DNA of 64,000 nucleotides, taken from Pseudoselenomonas ruminantium (lineage in GTDB: Bacteria; Bacillota; Negativicutes; Selenomonadales; Selenomonadaceae). The stretch lies in NCBI GenBank assembly GCA_015058575.1, contig SVBZ01000005.1:62001-126000 (forward strand). The letters run 5' to 3'. Under the pieces are notes generated by a model. That model was not told the DNA's origin and searched no databases. It saw nothing but the letters and a program-made list of their open reading frames with translations. Below are positions 47,290 through 55,788 of the stretch, piece after piece. Each line of letters starts with the position of its first letter. Within the stretch, counting starts at the first letter, position 1. Made by a program: the position numbers and the translations under genes.

Positions 47290-48626
47290 CTGATGTGAGG
47301 GATAGCAAGGGATTCCAACTGAATATTGGAAAATTTACAGACGCTGTTGCGGCCTGTCCTTCAATGAAGTTGACGGGTAAAGTCACGCAGGTCATCGGGT
47401 TGGTCATTGAGGCACAGGGACCGACAGTCAGTGTGGGCGAGCTTTGCTATGTTCATTCGCGATTCCCGAACGTCCCGCCGGTACCGGCTGAAGTCGTGGG
47501 CTTCCGCGAAGGTTATGTCATGCTGATGCCGGTCGGTGAGATGCAAGGGATAGGTCCTGGCTGTGAAGTCGTGGCGGCACAGAAGATGCTGCAGGTAAAA
47601 GTCGGCCCTGAGTTATTGGGGCGTGTGCTTGATGGTCTGGGGAATCCTATGGATGACAAAGGGCCACTCCTATGCAAGGAAGAATATCCTTTGCAGGCAG
47701 AGCCGCCGGCACCGCTTACGCGTCCGCGTATCCACGAAAGCCTCTATGTTGGTGTCCGTGCGATTGATGGCCTCATCACGATGGGCGAAGGGCAGCGTAT
47801 CGGTATCATGGCTGGCTCGGGTGTCGGCAAATCGACGTTATTGTCTATGATTGCCCGCAATACCGAGGCAGATATCAGCGTCATCGCGCTGGTGGGAGAG
47901 CGTGGCCGTGAGGTACGAGACTTCATTGAACGCGATCTTGGCGAAGAAGGTATGAAACGGTCTGTGGTTGTCGTAGCGACATCTGATCAGCCGGCTTTGG
48001 TCCGCATCAAAGGGGCGATGACAGCTACAGCTATTGCTGAATATTTCCGTGATCAAGGGCGCAAGGTCATCTTGATGATGGATTCAGTTACCCGTTTTGC
48101 CATGGCGCAGCGTGAGGTGGGGTTGACGATTGGCGAGCCGCCGGCAACACGCGGCTATACGCCATCGGTCTTTGCCATGCTGCCAAGATTGCTCGAGCGG
48201 GCTGGAACAAGTGCAACTGGCTCTATCACGGGAATCTATACGGTGCTTGTCGATGGCGACGATATGAATGAGCCAATCGCCGATGCTGTCCGCAGTATCC
48301 TGGATGGACATATTGTCCTGAGCCGCAAGATTGCCGCGCAGAATCATTTCCCAGCCATTGATGTCATGCCGAGTGTCAGCCGTGTCATGAATGAGGTGGT
48401 ATCGCCAGAACATCTGAAGGCAGCACAGCAGATGCGCCAGCTTATGGCAGTTTATCGCGATGCGGAAGACCTTATCCATATCGGCGCATATGTCAAGGGA
48501 TCGAGCGCCAAAATCGATGAATCCATTGCCAAGATTGATGCAATCAATGAGTTCCTTTGTCAGGGAATTTTTGAGGTAGATACTTACGAAGATACTGAGA
48601 ACAAGCTGATCGGCATATCCGGGTGA
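47286..48626 (+). CDS. fliI: flagellum-specific ATP synthase FliI
   Basis: A 446-residue F1-beta-like hexameric ATPase energising flagellar export. Walker A is AGSGVGKSTLLSMIARN and Walker B is VILMMDSVTRFAMAQREVG, with the family's TRGYTPSVFAMLPRLLERAG. ATG 47286 overlaps the fliH stop, a sign of coupled translation. Length is normal. Confidence 0.98.
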   Translation: MTDVRDSKGFQLNIGKFTDAVAACPSMKLTGKVTQVIGLVIEAQGPTVSVGELCYVHSRFPNVPPVPAEVVGFREGYVMLMPVGEMQGIGPGCEVVAAQKMLQVKVGPELLGRVLDGLGNPMDDKGPLLCKEEYPLQAEPPAPLTRPRIHESLYVGVRAIDGLITMGEGQRIGIMAGSGVGKSTLLSMIARNTEADISVIALVGERGREVRDFIERDLGEEGMKRSVVVVATSDQPALVRIKGAMTATAIAEYFRDQGRKVILMMDSVTRFAMAQREVGLTIGEPPATRGYTPSVFAMLPRLLERAGTSATGSITGIYTVLVDGDDMNEPIADAVRSILDGHIVLSRKIAAQNHFPAIDVMPSVSRVMNEVVSPEHLKAAQQMRQLMAVYRDAEDLIHIGAYVKGSSAKIDESIAKIDAINEFLCQGIFEVDTYEDTENKLIGISG

Positions 48627-48631
48627 TAGGC

Positions 48632-49096
48632 ATGAAGAAGTTCAAATTTCAGCTGGAAACACTGCTAAAGGTCACGCGCATGAAAAAAGAGGATGCGGAG
48701 GTTGCCTTTGCTGAGTCAGCACGCAGGTTGGAAGAGGGCCGGGCGGCCTTGACAAATCTCATGACAGAGATGCAGCAGGGCCAGCAGGACTACGAGGCGT
48801 TATCCAAGGAGGGCACAAAAGTAACGATTGGCCGCTTGATGACGTTCAACAGTTTCTTTGCCTGGAAGCGTGAGCAGATAGAGATGCAGCAGGGAATTAT
48901 CCTGCAGCTTCGGGCAGAAAAACAGAAGAAGCTGCAGGCACTCATGGAAGTCATGAGTTATTTGAAAAGCATTGAGCAGTTGAAAGAAAAGCGGCTGCAG
49001 GAATACAAGGAAGAGGCTATGCAGGAGGAGCAGAAGATGCTTGATGAGATTGGCCTGCAATTGACGATGAGAAGGAAAGCGGGGGAAGCTTCATGA
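48632..49096 (+). CDS. fliJ: flagellar export chaperone FliJ
   Basis: A 154-residue, highly helical protein of the FliJ family (KFQLETLLKVTRMKKEDAEV), a coiled coil that fits into the FliI ring and contacts FlhA. Start ATG 48632 is preferred over GTG 48623, which overlaps fliI, because it gives the canonical MKKFKFQLETLLKV. The following gene overlaps it by four bases. Confidence 0.9.
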   Translation: MKKFKFQLETLLKVTRMKKEDAEVAFAESARRLEEGRAALTNLMTEMQQGQQDYEALSKEGTKVTIGRLMTFNSFFAWKREQIEMQQGIILQLRAEKQKKLQALMEVMSYLKSIEQLKEKRLQEYKEEAMQEEQKMLDEIGLQLTMRRKAGEAS

Positions 49097-49728
49097 TAAA
49101 CCTGATGGGCGTAAGGGCTGTGCAGGCAAGAATTGCGCAGCTGCAACAGCAGTTTGGGCTGCCAGGCCCGGTTCCAGGCATGGATTTCCAGAAGAAGCTG
49201 GACAAGGAAATGCAGCGTAGCAGTACGCAAGGTGCTGCTGCGTCGGGAAAAGCTGCTGTGCCAGAGACCAGGGAAGCGATTGTGCATAGTGCTGGCAGCA
49301 AAGGGGGAAGCAATCCTTTTGCTACCTACTCGGTCAATAGCAGTTTGCCGGTAGCTGATCAGAACCTTTCTGCGCTTATCGACGCAGCGGCTCGCAAGTA
49401 TAATGTTGATCCCAAGCTCGTTTCGGCAGTGGCTGAAGTCGAGTCGGGGGGCAATCAAGATGCTGCTTCGCCGGCAGGCGCAGTCGGTGTCATGCAGCTG
49501 ATGCCTGATACGGCAGCAGCTCTAGGGGTCAATCCTTATGATAAGAAGTCCAATATCGAAGGCGGTGCAAAGTATTTGCGGCAGATGCTTGATGCTTTTG
49601 ATGGCGATGTCCGCCAAGCAGTGGCAGCCTATAATGCTGGCCCACAGGCTGTGAAGGACTATGGCGGGGTTCCCCCCTATCAGGAAACGCAGAATTATGT
49701 CAACAAGGTACTGGATATCTATCGTTAA
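49093..49728 (+). CDS. lytic transglycosylase (SLT) in flagellar cluster
   Basis: A 211-residue soluble lytic transglycosylase domain protein. The C-terminal half (about 90-211) is a lysozyme-like SLT domain with catalytic Glu in AEVESGG, then GAVGVMQLMPDTA and VAAYNAGP. Its N-terminal segment of about 90 residues is variable and rich in Ala, Gln and Ser; no signal peptide is obvious, so it may leave the cell through the flagellar export gate, like FlgJ. It could cut peptidoglycan for rod passage. ATG 49093 overlaps the fliJ stop (ATGA). This gene is not in the B. subtilis order. Confidence 0.87.
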   Translation: MINLMGVRAVQARIAQLQQQFGLPGPVPGMDFQKKLDKEMQRSSTQGAAASGKAAVPETREAIVHSAGSKGGSNPFATYSVNSSLPVADQNLSALIDAAARKYNVDPKLVSAVAEVESGGNQDAASPAGAVGVMQLMPDTAAALGVNPYDKKSNIEGGAKYLRQMLDAFDGDVRQAVAAYNAGPQAVKDYGGVPPYQETQNYVNKVLDIYR

Positions 49729-49779
49729 GGCGGATTCCAGTAATAGGCACTATAGATCAAGATGAAGGCAGGTAATACG

Positions 49780-50421
49780 ATGGCAGGGGAAAAGCCAAAG
49801 AAAAAAGGAAAGAAAATAGTGAAGCTGCTGCTAATGCTCTTCCTGTTGCTGGTACTTATCATTGGCGGATTTGCCCTGGGCATTTATCTGCGGTTGTTTG
49901 ATACGCAGGAAGCAAATGAGAAACTGGGGCTGCACAATCTGCCGGTTGTAGGGCAGTATTTCGTGAAACCGGCACCGACGCAGGCTGAGATGGAGAATAC
50001 ACCGTTAGAAGACGTCAAGCCGGACAAGGATGAGAAAAAACAGCAATCCAAGAAAATGACCATTTCGAAAAAAGAAATCGAGAAGCAGATGAAGGAACGT
50101 GAGGCTGGTGAACGTAAGCGCGTATCGAAGCTGGCACGTTTGTACAACTCGATGAAGCCAAAAGACGCTGCTAAGGCCATGGATGAGCTCGATGATGATC
50201 TCTGCATTGCCATCCTGCAGCGAATGGACGAAAGCAATGCGGCCAAGGTTTTGTCCGAGTTTGAGGCTGGGAAGACTGCCCGGTTGACGCAGATTATGTA
50301 TGAAGGCACACAAAAGCAATTGAACACCGAAGAGGATGTACGCAAGATGCTTGAAGCGGAGCAGGCCAAGCAAAATGGTGAAAATGCGGATACTGCGGCA
50401 AATGAAGTGTCAAATCCATAA
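49780..50421 (+). CDS. MotE/YlxF-like membrane protein
   Basis: A 213-residue bitopic protein. A basic N-terminus and transmembrane helix (about residues 12-32) are followed by an extracytoplasmic coiled coil (KKEIEKQMKEREAGERKRV) and an MgtE-N-like domain (RLYNSMKPKDAAKAMDELDD with ILQRMDESNAAKVLSEF). This is the B. subtilis YlxF pattern; the related MotE of alphaproteobacteria is a chaperone for the stator-associated MotC. ATG 49780 follows AAGGCAGGT; ATG 49762 is weaker. A strong terminator follows. Confidence 0.85.
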   Translation: MAGEKPKKKGKKIVKLLLMLFLLLVLIIGGFALGIYLRLFDTQEANEKLGLHNLPVVGQYFVKPAPTQAEMENTPLEDVKPDKDEKKQQSKKMTISKKEIEKQMKEREAGERKRVSKLARLYNSMKPKDAAKAMDELDDDLCIAILQRMDESNAAKVLSEFEAGKTARLTQIMYEGTQKQLNTEEDVRKMLEAEQAKQNGENADTAANEVSNP

Positions 50422-50425
50422 GAGC

Positions 50426-50458
50426 AAGTCCTTCCTGGTTGGCAGGAAGGACTTTTTT
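50426..50458 (+). terminator. intrinsic terminator inside the flagellar cluster, before fliK
   Basis: A perfect 12-bp stem (50426-50437 with 50443-50454), loop GTTGG, followed by a T-run to 50458. Confidence 0.9.
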
Positions 50459-50480
50459 CGGGCCAGGTGCTTTTTTTGCT

Positions 50481-50507
50481 TAAGAGAATAGATGATTTTT
50501 ACGATAC
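50481..50507 (+). promoter_or_regulatory. possible sigma-28/SigD-like promoter before fliK
   Basis: TAAGAGAA (50481-50488), 11 bases, TACGATAC (50500-50507). This resembles TAAAGTTT-N11-GCCGATAA with the core CGATA intact. Weak; a flagellar-type sigma promoter would fit the hook gene that follows. Confidence 0.35.
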
Positions 50508-50531
50508 ATACATTGTAAGGAGGTGAAGTTT

Positions 50532-52166
50532 GTGAATACAGCAAATGTAATGGCTGTTGCGACGCAGGTCAGCGCACCGGTAAAAGGGCAGGGAACAAAG
50601 CCTGCAGCTAAAACCGGCAAAGGTACTGGCAAGGGAAGCGAATCCTTTGGAGATGCTTTGGGAAAGCTTGACCAGGATGTCAAGGAAGCCCTGACGCAGG
50701 CAGCCACGAAAGAGCAGGGAAGCACAGCAGATGATGGTGATGTCATGGAGGATGCGCCAAACGATCCGCTGGCCGCAGTGCTTGCTGCATCACAACAAGG
50801 GAATGATACGCAGGGTAAGGATATCGTTGAGCCGCTGCCGCAGATAAATGAGCCAGTAACGGTGGTCGATGTTTCTGACGAGGCTCAGGCGGCTTTTATC
50901 AATAAACCAGTGGTGGAGCAAGAGAATGCAGCTGATTTGCAGAGCTTGCTGCCGCAACCGGCGGAAACAGGACGCAAGAAACAGGATTTCCTGGCTATGT
51001 TGTCAGGACAGCATCTGACGAGCGCTGAAGGTAAGGAACAGGTTGTGTCTGTGCAGCCGGAAGGGAAGCCGCAGCAGGCATCTACAGCGCTTGAGGCACA
51101 ACTTTTGAGTGTACAGCAGCTGGAGAAAAATCCAAATGTATCGGTGCCGCAGGCAGAAAGCTTGCAAGACACTGTTTTGGGTGTGAACTTACAAGAAAAT
51201 GCACGTCAGCTGCAGCCAACAGCGCAGGTGCAAGTTCCTAAGCAGGTGATGCAGGCAGGAGTACAAGATAATGGTCAGCAGCTGGTGAATCATTCAGAAA
51301 CACAGGAGCTGATCTTGCAGCCAGCTGTACAACAGGCTGTTAGTCAGAACCCTGTCGCTAAGGAAGTGGCCAAGGAAGATAAGAGTATGGCATCCCTGTT
51401 GGGGGATGCTGAGCTGACAGTGGAAGAACAACCGGCTTCAGTCCCCATTCGCATGGATGCGCAGCAGGCCATGAAGCAGATGGGACAGCAGGATGACGCA
51501 CAGCAAGAGCCGGCAGGCCAGCAGGCAAGCCCATCTCTTGCGGACAAGACTGAATCGCTGCAACAACTTCCGGAAGAGGCGGCAGGTGACAGAGTTAAGG
51601 CACAGCAGCCAGCAGGCAGCAATAGCGTCAGCATGTTCCAGCAAAGTCTCCAGGAAAGCATTCAGGGGACTGCAGCACCGAAGGCACAGAACGTGCAGCA
51701 GCCGCAAACTGATTTTGATATCCCGCGCCAGATTGTCGATCAGGCACGTTTGATACGCAGGGCAGAGGATACACAGATGGTCATCAAGCTGAACCCGGAG
51801 CATTTAGGTGAGCTTACGCTGAAAGTTTCGGTTACGCAGAATGGCTCGGTAAACGCTTCGTTCCATAGTGATAATGCACAGGTACGTGCCGTCATTGAGA
51901 ATTCGCTCGTGCAGCTCCGGCAGGAACTCAACAATCAGGGTCTCAAGGTGGACAGCGTTGAAGTATATGCCGGCCTTGCCGATGGGCAGCTGCCACAAGA
52001 GCAGGGACAGCAGGCCTGGCAGAATCAGCAGGGAGGCAATGCCAACCGGATTCAGAACATCACGATGGATGCTGATTCATACAGCGAAGAGGCTGACCAG
52101 TTGGCCGCAGCAGCAATGCAGGGGACAAGCCAGTCAAATGCCGAAGGCGTAGATTACCGGATTTAA
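50532..52166 (+). CDS. fliK: flagellar hook-length control protein FliK
   Basis: A 544-residue secreted ruler protein. Most of it is low complexity, rich in Gln, Ala, Pro and Ser (about residues 20-400), as in other FliKs. The C-terminal substrate-switch domain is clear: MVIKLNPEHLGELTLKVSVT and SFHSDNAQVRAVIENSLVQL. It measures hook length and switches the export gate from hook to filament subunits. GTG 50532 follows AAGGAGGTGA; GTG 50523 lies within that site and is rejected. A terminator precedes it. Confidence 0.9.
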   Translation: MNTANVMAVATQVSAPVKGQGTKPAAKTGKGTGKGSESFGDALGKLDQDVKEALTQAATKEQGSTADDGDVMEDAPNDPLAAVLAASQQGNDTQGKDIVEPLPQINEPVTVVDVSDEAQAAFINKPVVEQENAADLQSLLPQPAETGRKKQDFLAMLSGQHLTSAEGKEQVVSVQPEGKPQQASTALEAQLLSVQQLEKNPNVSVPQAESLQDTVLGVNLQENARQLQPTAQVQVPKQVMQAGVQDNGQQLVNHSETQELILQPAVQQAVSQNPVAKEVAKEDKSMASLLGDAELTVEEQPASVPIRMDAQQAMKQMGQQDDAQQEPAGQQASPSLADKTESLQQLPEEAAGDRVKAQQPAGSNSVSMFQQSLQESIQGTAAPKAQNVQQPQTDFDIPRQIVDQARLIRRAEDTQMVIKLNPEHLGELTLKVSVTQNGSVNASFHSDNAQVRAVIENSLVQLRQELNNQGLKVDSVEVYAGLADGQLPQEQGQQAWQNQQGGNANRIQNITMDADSYSEEADQLAAAAMQGTSQSNAEGVDYRI

Positions 52167-52185
52167 AAAGTTAGGAAGTGAGCAT

Positions 52186-52707
52186 ATGGCAAATTCACTT
52201 AATACCATCACAGTCAATGGGACAACACAGACTGTAGAAAGCTATCAGCAGTCGCAGGCTAATTCAGCGAATAAGGCCAATGATGCCTTGGGGAAAGATG
52301 CATTCCTGCAGCTTTTGGTTACACAGATGAAGTATCAGGATCCGCTCGATCCCCAGGATAATGGCGAGTATCTGGCACAGCTTGCGCAGTTCTCGGCATT
52401 GGAGCAGATGACAAATGTTGCCGATGGATTGTCGAATGTTTCAAATCTGGTCAGCAACATCGATACTTCGGTCCTGGTCGGCCAGCTCAGCAGCATGATC
52501 GGTCAGCAGGTGCAGTGGATAACTACTACGAAGACGAACGATGCAGATGGCAATACGACTACAACGAAGAATGTCCTCGAAGGTACAGTCAAGGGCGTCA
52601 GCATCTCGGACGGTTCACCGTCCATTGTGGCTGAGTCCGGTGGCAAGACTTATCAGGTCGCTATCAGTGATGTTACGCGTATCGGCGAAGGAACGAAGAA
52701 TACGTGA
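52186..52707 (+). CDS. flgD: flagellar hook capping protein FlgD
   Basis: A 173-residue hook cap that guides FlgE assembly. The N-terminal FlgD motif DAFLQLLVTQMKYQDPLDPQ, then LAQLAQFSALEQMTNVA, is diagnostic. The C-terminal tudor/Ig-like part is short. ATG 52186 follows AGGAAGTGAG. Typical place between fliK and the flagellar operon protein and flgE. Confidence 0.96.
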   Translation: MANSLNTITVNGTTQTVESYQQSQANSANKANDALGKDAFLQLLVTQMKYQDPLDPQDNGEYLAQLAQFSALEQMTNVADGLSNVSNLVSNIDTSVLVGQLSSMIGQQVQWITTTKTNDADGNTTTTKNVLEGTVKGVSISDGSPSIVAESGGKTYQVAISDVTRIGEGTKNT

Positions 52708-52739
52708 TTTGCACATAGAATAGGCAAGGGAGGAATCTG

Positions 52740-53126
52740 ATGATGGCTGTTTCAAGGATGTATCTCAATACGCAGCCACTCCTTCCTCTTAGCCAGCCAA
52801 TAAATGGAAGGCCGCAAAGTACACCGACTGCAGGATTACCGGATTTTGGTGCTATCTTGCAGAAGACACAACAGACGGTATGTTTTTCGCGGCATGCGGC
52901 AGATCGTCTGCATGAACGGAAAATCCAGCTGAGTGACCAGGATCTATCTAGGCTGAATGATACCGTTGACCGGCTGGCACAGAAGGGAGCACGGGAGTCA
53001 CTGATCTACATGAAGAATGTGGCGCTTATCGTCAGTGTGACAAATCGTACCGTGATTACGGCCATGGATGGTACAAGTGGAAAAGATAATATAATAACAA
53101 ATATTGACAGCGCAGCAATTATTTAA
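52740..53126 (+). CDS. flagellar operon protein (TIGR02530-type)
   Basis: A 128-residue protein of the conserved 'flagellar operon protein' family found between flgD and flgE in Bacillota. Family pattern: FSRHAADRLHERKIQLSDQD then KGARESLIYMKNVALIVSVT and NRTVITAMD. The N-terminus (about 40 residues) is variable. Its molecular role is unknown; location in the hook gene cluster suggests hook assembly. ATG 52740 or 52743 could start it, after GGGAGG. Confidence 0.88.
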   Translation: MMAVSRMYLNTQPLLPLSQPINGRPQSTPTAGLPDFGAILQKTQQTVCFSRHAADRLHERKIQLSDQDLSRLNDTVDRLAQKGARESLIYMKNVALIVSVTNRTVITAMDGTSGKDNIITNIDSAAII

Positions 53127-53237
53127 AAGTTGGACCTAACGGAAACTTTGGATGGTTGAATGACAGAGGCCATCCTGCTGCGCATCGATATAATGAAGAA
53201 AGAGATTCTTTCATGTAAGGAAAGGAAGTAATTCATT

Positions 53238-54794
53238 ATGATGCGTTCGCTTTTCTCCGGTGTATCCGGACTCAAATCTCATCAGACCCGCATGGATGTT
53301 ATCGGCAACAATATTGCCAATGTCAATACAACGGGCTTCAAATCAAGCCGTGTTACGTTTGCCGATACGCTCTCCCAGACGATGACGGGAGCTTCGGCAC
53401 CAAGCGGTACGCTTGGTGGTACGAACCCAAAGCAGGTTGGTCTTGGCACGGGCGTGGCTTCTATCGATCTGCTATTCACGGACGGATCGGTGCAGGCAAC
53501 AGGTAAAAATACTGATCTTTGTCTATCTGGTAACGGCTTGTTTGTTGTTAAGCAGGGCGATCAGACTTTCTATACGCGTGATGGCGCGTTTGAATTCGAT
53601 GCAGATGGCAACTATGTCCTGCCGGGATCTGGCCTGTATGTACAGGGCTGGACGGCAAAAGATGGCACGCTGAACACTTCGGGAGCTGTTGGTAATATTC
53701 AGATTCCTGCCGGCAAAAGCATGCCAGCAGCAGCGACGACGACGGCAACTTATGCCAACAACTTGAATGCGGCTGCTTTGACAATCTCGTCCATCACGCA
53801 GTCAGTGAGCACCAGCGGTGTATCATATACGGCACCGGCAAATGCGACGACGACGCTGACCTGGTCTGATGGTACCACGACGACAGGAACGGCGGGCACT
53901 ACGTATACGATTGGACAGGCAGGTACTGGTACGCTGACACTTAAGTCGATTTCGGCAACGACGACGAATTCTGGTGATACCTTGACGGCGTCGGTAAATG
54001 CTCCAGTCACGATTACGATGAGCGATAAATCTACGGTCACACAGACTACGGGAGCTTATACGCCGACTTATAGCCTGCCAGTCACTACGACGGTCACGGC
54101 TTATGATTCGCTGGGAAATGCACATAGTATTCCGGTGTACTTCACAAAGACGAAGACAAGCAGCACGACAGGAAATGAGTGGACGGTATCGATTACGTCT
54201 GACCCGAAGGCTACGAGCACTACGATCACAGAAAAAGATGGGTCGACTACGACGGTCAACCTCACACCCGCCGTATTGCAGTTCTCGACGGATGGTAAGC
54301 TGGTGAGCGGTACGGGTTCGCTGGCGCTGACGCTGACGAATGGTTCTACAGGTTCCCAGAACATCGTGCTGGCCATGGATTCAGTCACGCAGTATGCTGG
54401 TAATAGCACGATCAATGCTTCGTGGGATGGTAATGCTGCTGGCACGCTTTCAAGTGTATCTATTGATAGCTCCGGTATTGTCACAGGGACTTATACGAAT
54501 GGCGTCAAGCAAGCTGAGGCACAGGTGGCTGTAGCACAGTTTACAAATGCTTCGGGTCTTACGAAGACGGGGAATAGTCTTTATCAAGAGTCAAACAACT
54601 CTGGCACGGCTAATGTCAAGACAGCTACGGATCTTGGTGTCACGATTACCCCATCGGCGCTGGAGATGTCCAATGTTGATATCGCCAATGAGTTCTCGGA
54701 TATGATTGTCACGCAGCGTGGCTTCCAGTCGAACTCCAAGATCATCACGGTTGGCGATGAGATGATTGAAACCTTGATCAATATGAAACGGTGA
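53238..54794 (+). CDS. flgE: flagellar hook protein FlgE
   Basis: A 518-residue hook subunit. The N-terminal rod-hook signature HQTRMDVIGNNIANVNTTGF and the C-terminal DIANEFSDMIVTQRGFQSNS with MIETLINMKR helix are conserved and form the inner tube. The middle (about 170-400) is Thr/Ser-rich and variable, likely the surface-exposed domains. ATG 53238 follows AAGGAAAGG. A -10-like TATAAT at 53189-53194 has no good -35. Confidence 0.97.
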   Translation: MMRSLFSGVSGLKSHQTRMDVIGNNIANVNTTGFKSSRVTFADTLSQTMTGASAPSGTLGGTNPKQVGLGTGVASIDLLFTDGSVQATGKNTDLCLSGNGLFVVKQGDQTFYTRDGAFEFDADGNYVLPGSGLYVQGWTAKDGTLNTSGAVGNIQIPAGKSMPAAATTTATYANNLNAAALTISSITQSVSTSGVSYTAPANATTTLTWSDGTTTTGTAGTTYTIGQAGTGTLTLKSISATTTNSGDTLTASVNAPVTITMSDKSTVTQTTGAYTPTYSLPVTTTVTAYDSLGNAHSIPVYFTKTKTSSTTGNEWTVSITSDPKATSTTITEKDGSTTTVNLTPAVLQFSTDGKLVSGTGSLALTLTNGSTGSQNIVLAMDSVTQYAGNSTINASWDGNAAGTLSSVSIDSSGIVTGTYTNGVKQAEAQVAVAQFTNASGLTKTGNSLYQESNNSGTANVKTATDLGVTITPSALEMSNVDIANEFSDMIVTQRGFQSNSKIITVGDEMIETLINMKR

Positions 54795-54813
54795 TAGCGG
54801 ATTAGCTATCTTT

Positions 54814-54843
54814 ACGGCCGATGCATGAAAATGCATCGGCCGT
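54814..54843 (+). terminator. 13-bp perfect hairpin after flgE
   Basis: A perfect 13-bp stem (54814-54826 with 54831-54843) with a GAAA tetraloop. Only a poor T-run follows, so it may be a terminator or an mRNA-stabilising or processing element. Confidence 0.5.
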
Positions 54844-54922
54844 TATTCATGGTTTGGCAGCGTCAGGGAAAAATATTGCAGATTTTTAGAGAATCTGGGA
54901 AAATAAAAAGGAGAATGAGGGC

Positions 54923-54988
54923 TTGACGACGAAAGAAGAAAGAATGAAGATGTATAGCGATGCGGATAAGGAGATGACAAGGCAATGA
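54923..54988 (+). CDS. possible 21-codon leader ORF before flbD
   Basis: A TTG-initiated frame of 21 codons (Met/Lys/Glu-rich) with AAGGAG nine bases upstream. Its stop overlaps the flbD start by four bases (ATGA). The arrangement could couple translation of flbD; coding status is uncertain. Confidence 0.25.
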   Translation: MTTKEERMKMYSDADKEMTRQ

Positions 54989-55185
54989 TAATGCTTACAA
55001 AATTTAATTCTAAGACAAATAAAAAAGGAGAATTTGTCCTCAATGCCGAAATAATAGAAACTATAGAGGAAACGCCGGATACGGTTGTCACGCTGACAAA
55101 CGGCAAAAAGTTCATCGTCGATGAGCCAATGGATGAGATTGTCCGCCGTGTGATGAAATATCGTCGGGCGTTGCATCAATTTTGA
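54985..55185 (+). CDS. flbD: FlbD/SwrD-family flagellar protein
   Basis: A 66-residue protein matching FlbD/SwrD: MLTKFNSKT at the start, AEIIETIEETPDTVVTLTNG and KKFIVDEPMDEIVRRVMKYR in the middle. In B. subtilis SwrD raises flagellar motor torque. ATG 54985 or 54991 could start it. It lies between flgE and fliL in the same order as in Bacillus. Confidence 0.92.
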   Translation: MIMLTKFNSKTNKKGEFVLNAEIIETIEETPDTVVTLTNGKKFIVDEPMDEIVRRVMKYRRALHQF

Positions 55186-55187
55186 TG

Positions 55188-55215
55188 TAGACAAATTGAA
55201 AACTCTTGGTATAAT
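55188..55215 (+). promoter_or_regulatory. candidate promoter before fliL
   Basis: TAGACA (55188-55193), a 16-base spacer, perfect TATAAT (55210-55215), just after the flbD stop. Confidence 0.5.
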
Positions 55216-55247
55216 TAGAAAAGCAGATTTAATGGAGGGAGTATCAA

Positions 55248-55754
55248 ATGGCAGACGAAGAGAAGGAAAACGAGGCAGCGCCGGAAGAGAAGAAAAAGAA
55301 ATCACCGATAATCCTGGTGGTAATTCTGGTACTGGTCGGCCTTGTCCTGGCCGGAGGTATTTCGTTCTTTATTACCACGAAGATGATGAAGGAAACAGCT
55401 ACGGAGTCTGTGAGCGAGCATCATGATCCAGGCATCTTTATCAAACTCGGCGACGCCAAAGAAGGGATAATGGTCAATGTCGGCGGGCAGAAAGCTGGTA
55501 AATTCCTCAAAGCAGGGATTGTATTGGAGATGAATCCTGGCAAGAAGGACAACATCGAAGAGGGAAAACTCCAGCCAATGGCTGAGACAAAAATCCTTGA
55601 TACGACGATGCAGATCCTGCGCAGTGCCAAACTCGATGAGTTTGATGCAGCCAAACAGGATGAGCTCAAGAAGAAAATCAAGGATGAGCTCAACACGAAG
55701 CTGGGAGCAGGGTCGGTCTATGATGTCTACATCACCAGCTTCCTGCTTCAGTAA
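55248..55754 (+). CDS. fliL: flagellar basal body-associated protein FliL
   Basis: A 168-residue single-pass inner-membrane protein. An acidic/basic cytoplasmic N-terminus (about residues 1-22) precedes a transmembrane helix (about 22-45) and a periplasmic domain ending with the family's SVYDVYITSFLLQ. It rings the stator and supports torque. ATG 55248 follows GGAGGGAG. Usual length and place before fliM. Confidence 0.94.
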   Translation: MADEEKENEAAPEEKKKKSPIILVVILVLVGLVLAGGISFFITTKMMKETATESVSEHHDPGIFIKLGDAKEGIMVNVGGQKAGKFLKAGIVLEMNPGKKDNIEEGKLQPMAETKILDTTMQILRSAKLDEFDAAKQDELKKKIKDELNTKLGAGSVYDVYITSFLLQ

Positions 55755-55788
55755 CATCATAGGCAGATAGCAGGAAGGAGGACGAAGG

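Noticed and set aside
53713..54450. Repetitive-looking Thr/Ser codons in flgE
   Set aside because: They are in frame in the variable middle domain, typical of hook proteins, with no period or inverted ends to mark a repeat array or mobile element.
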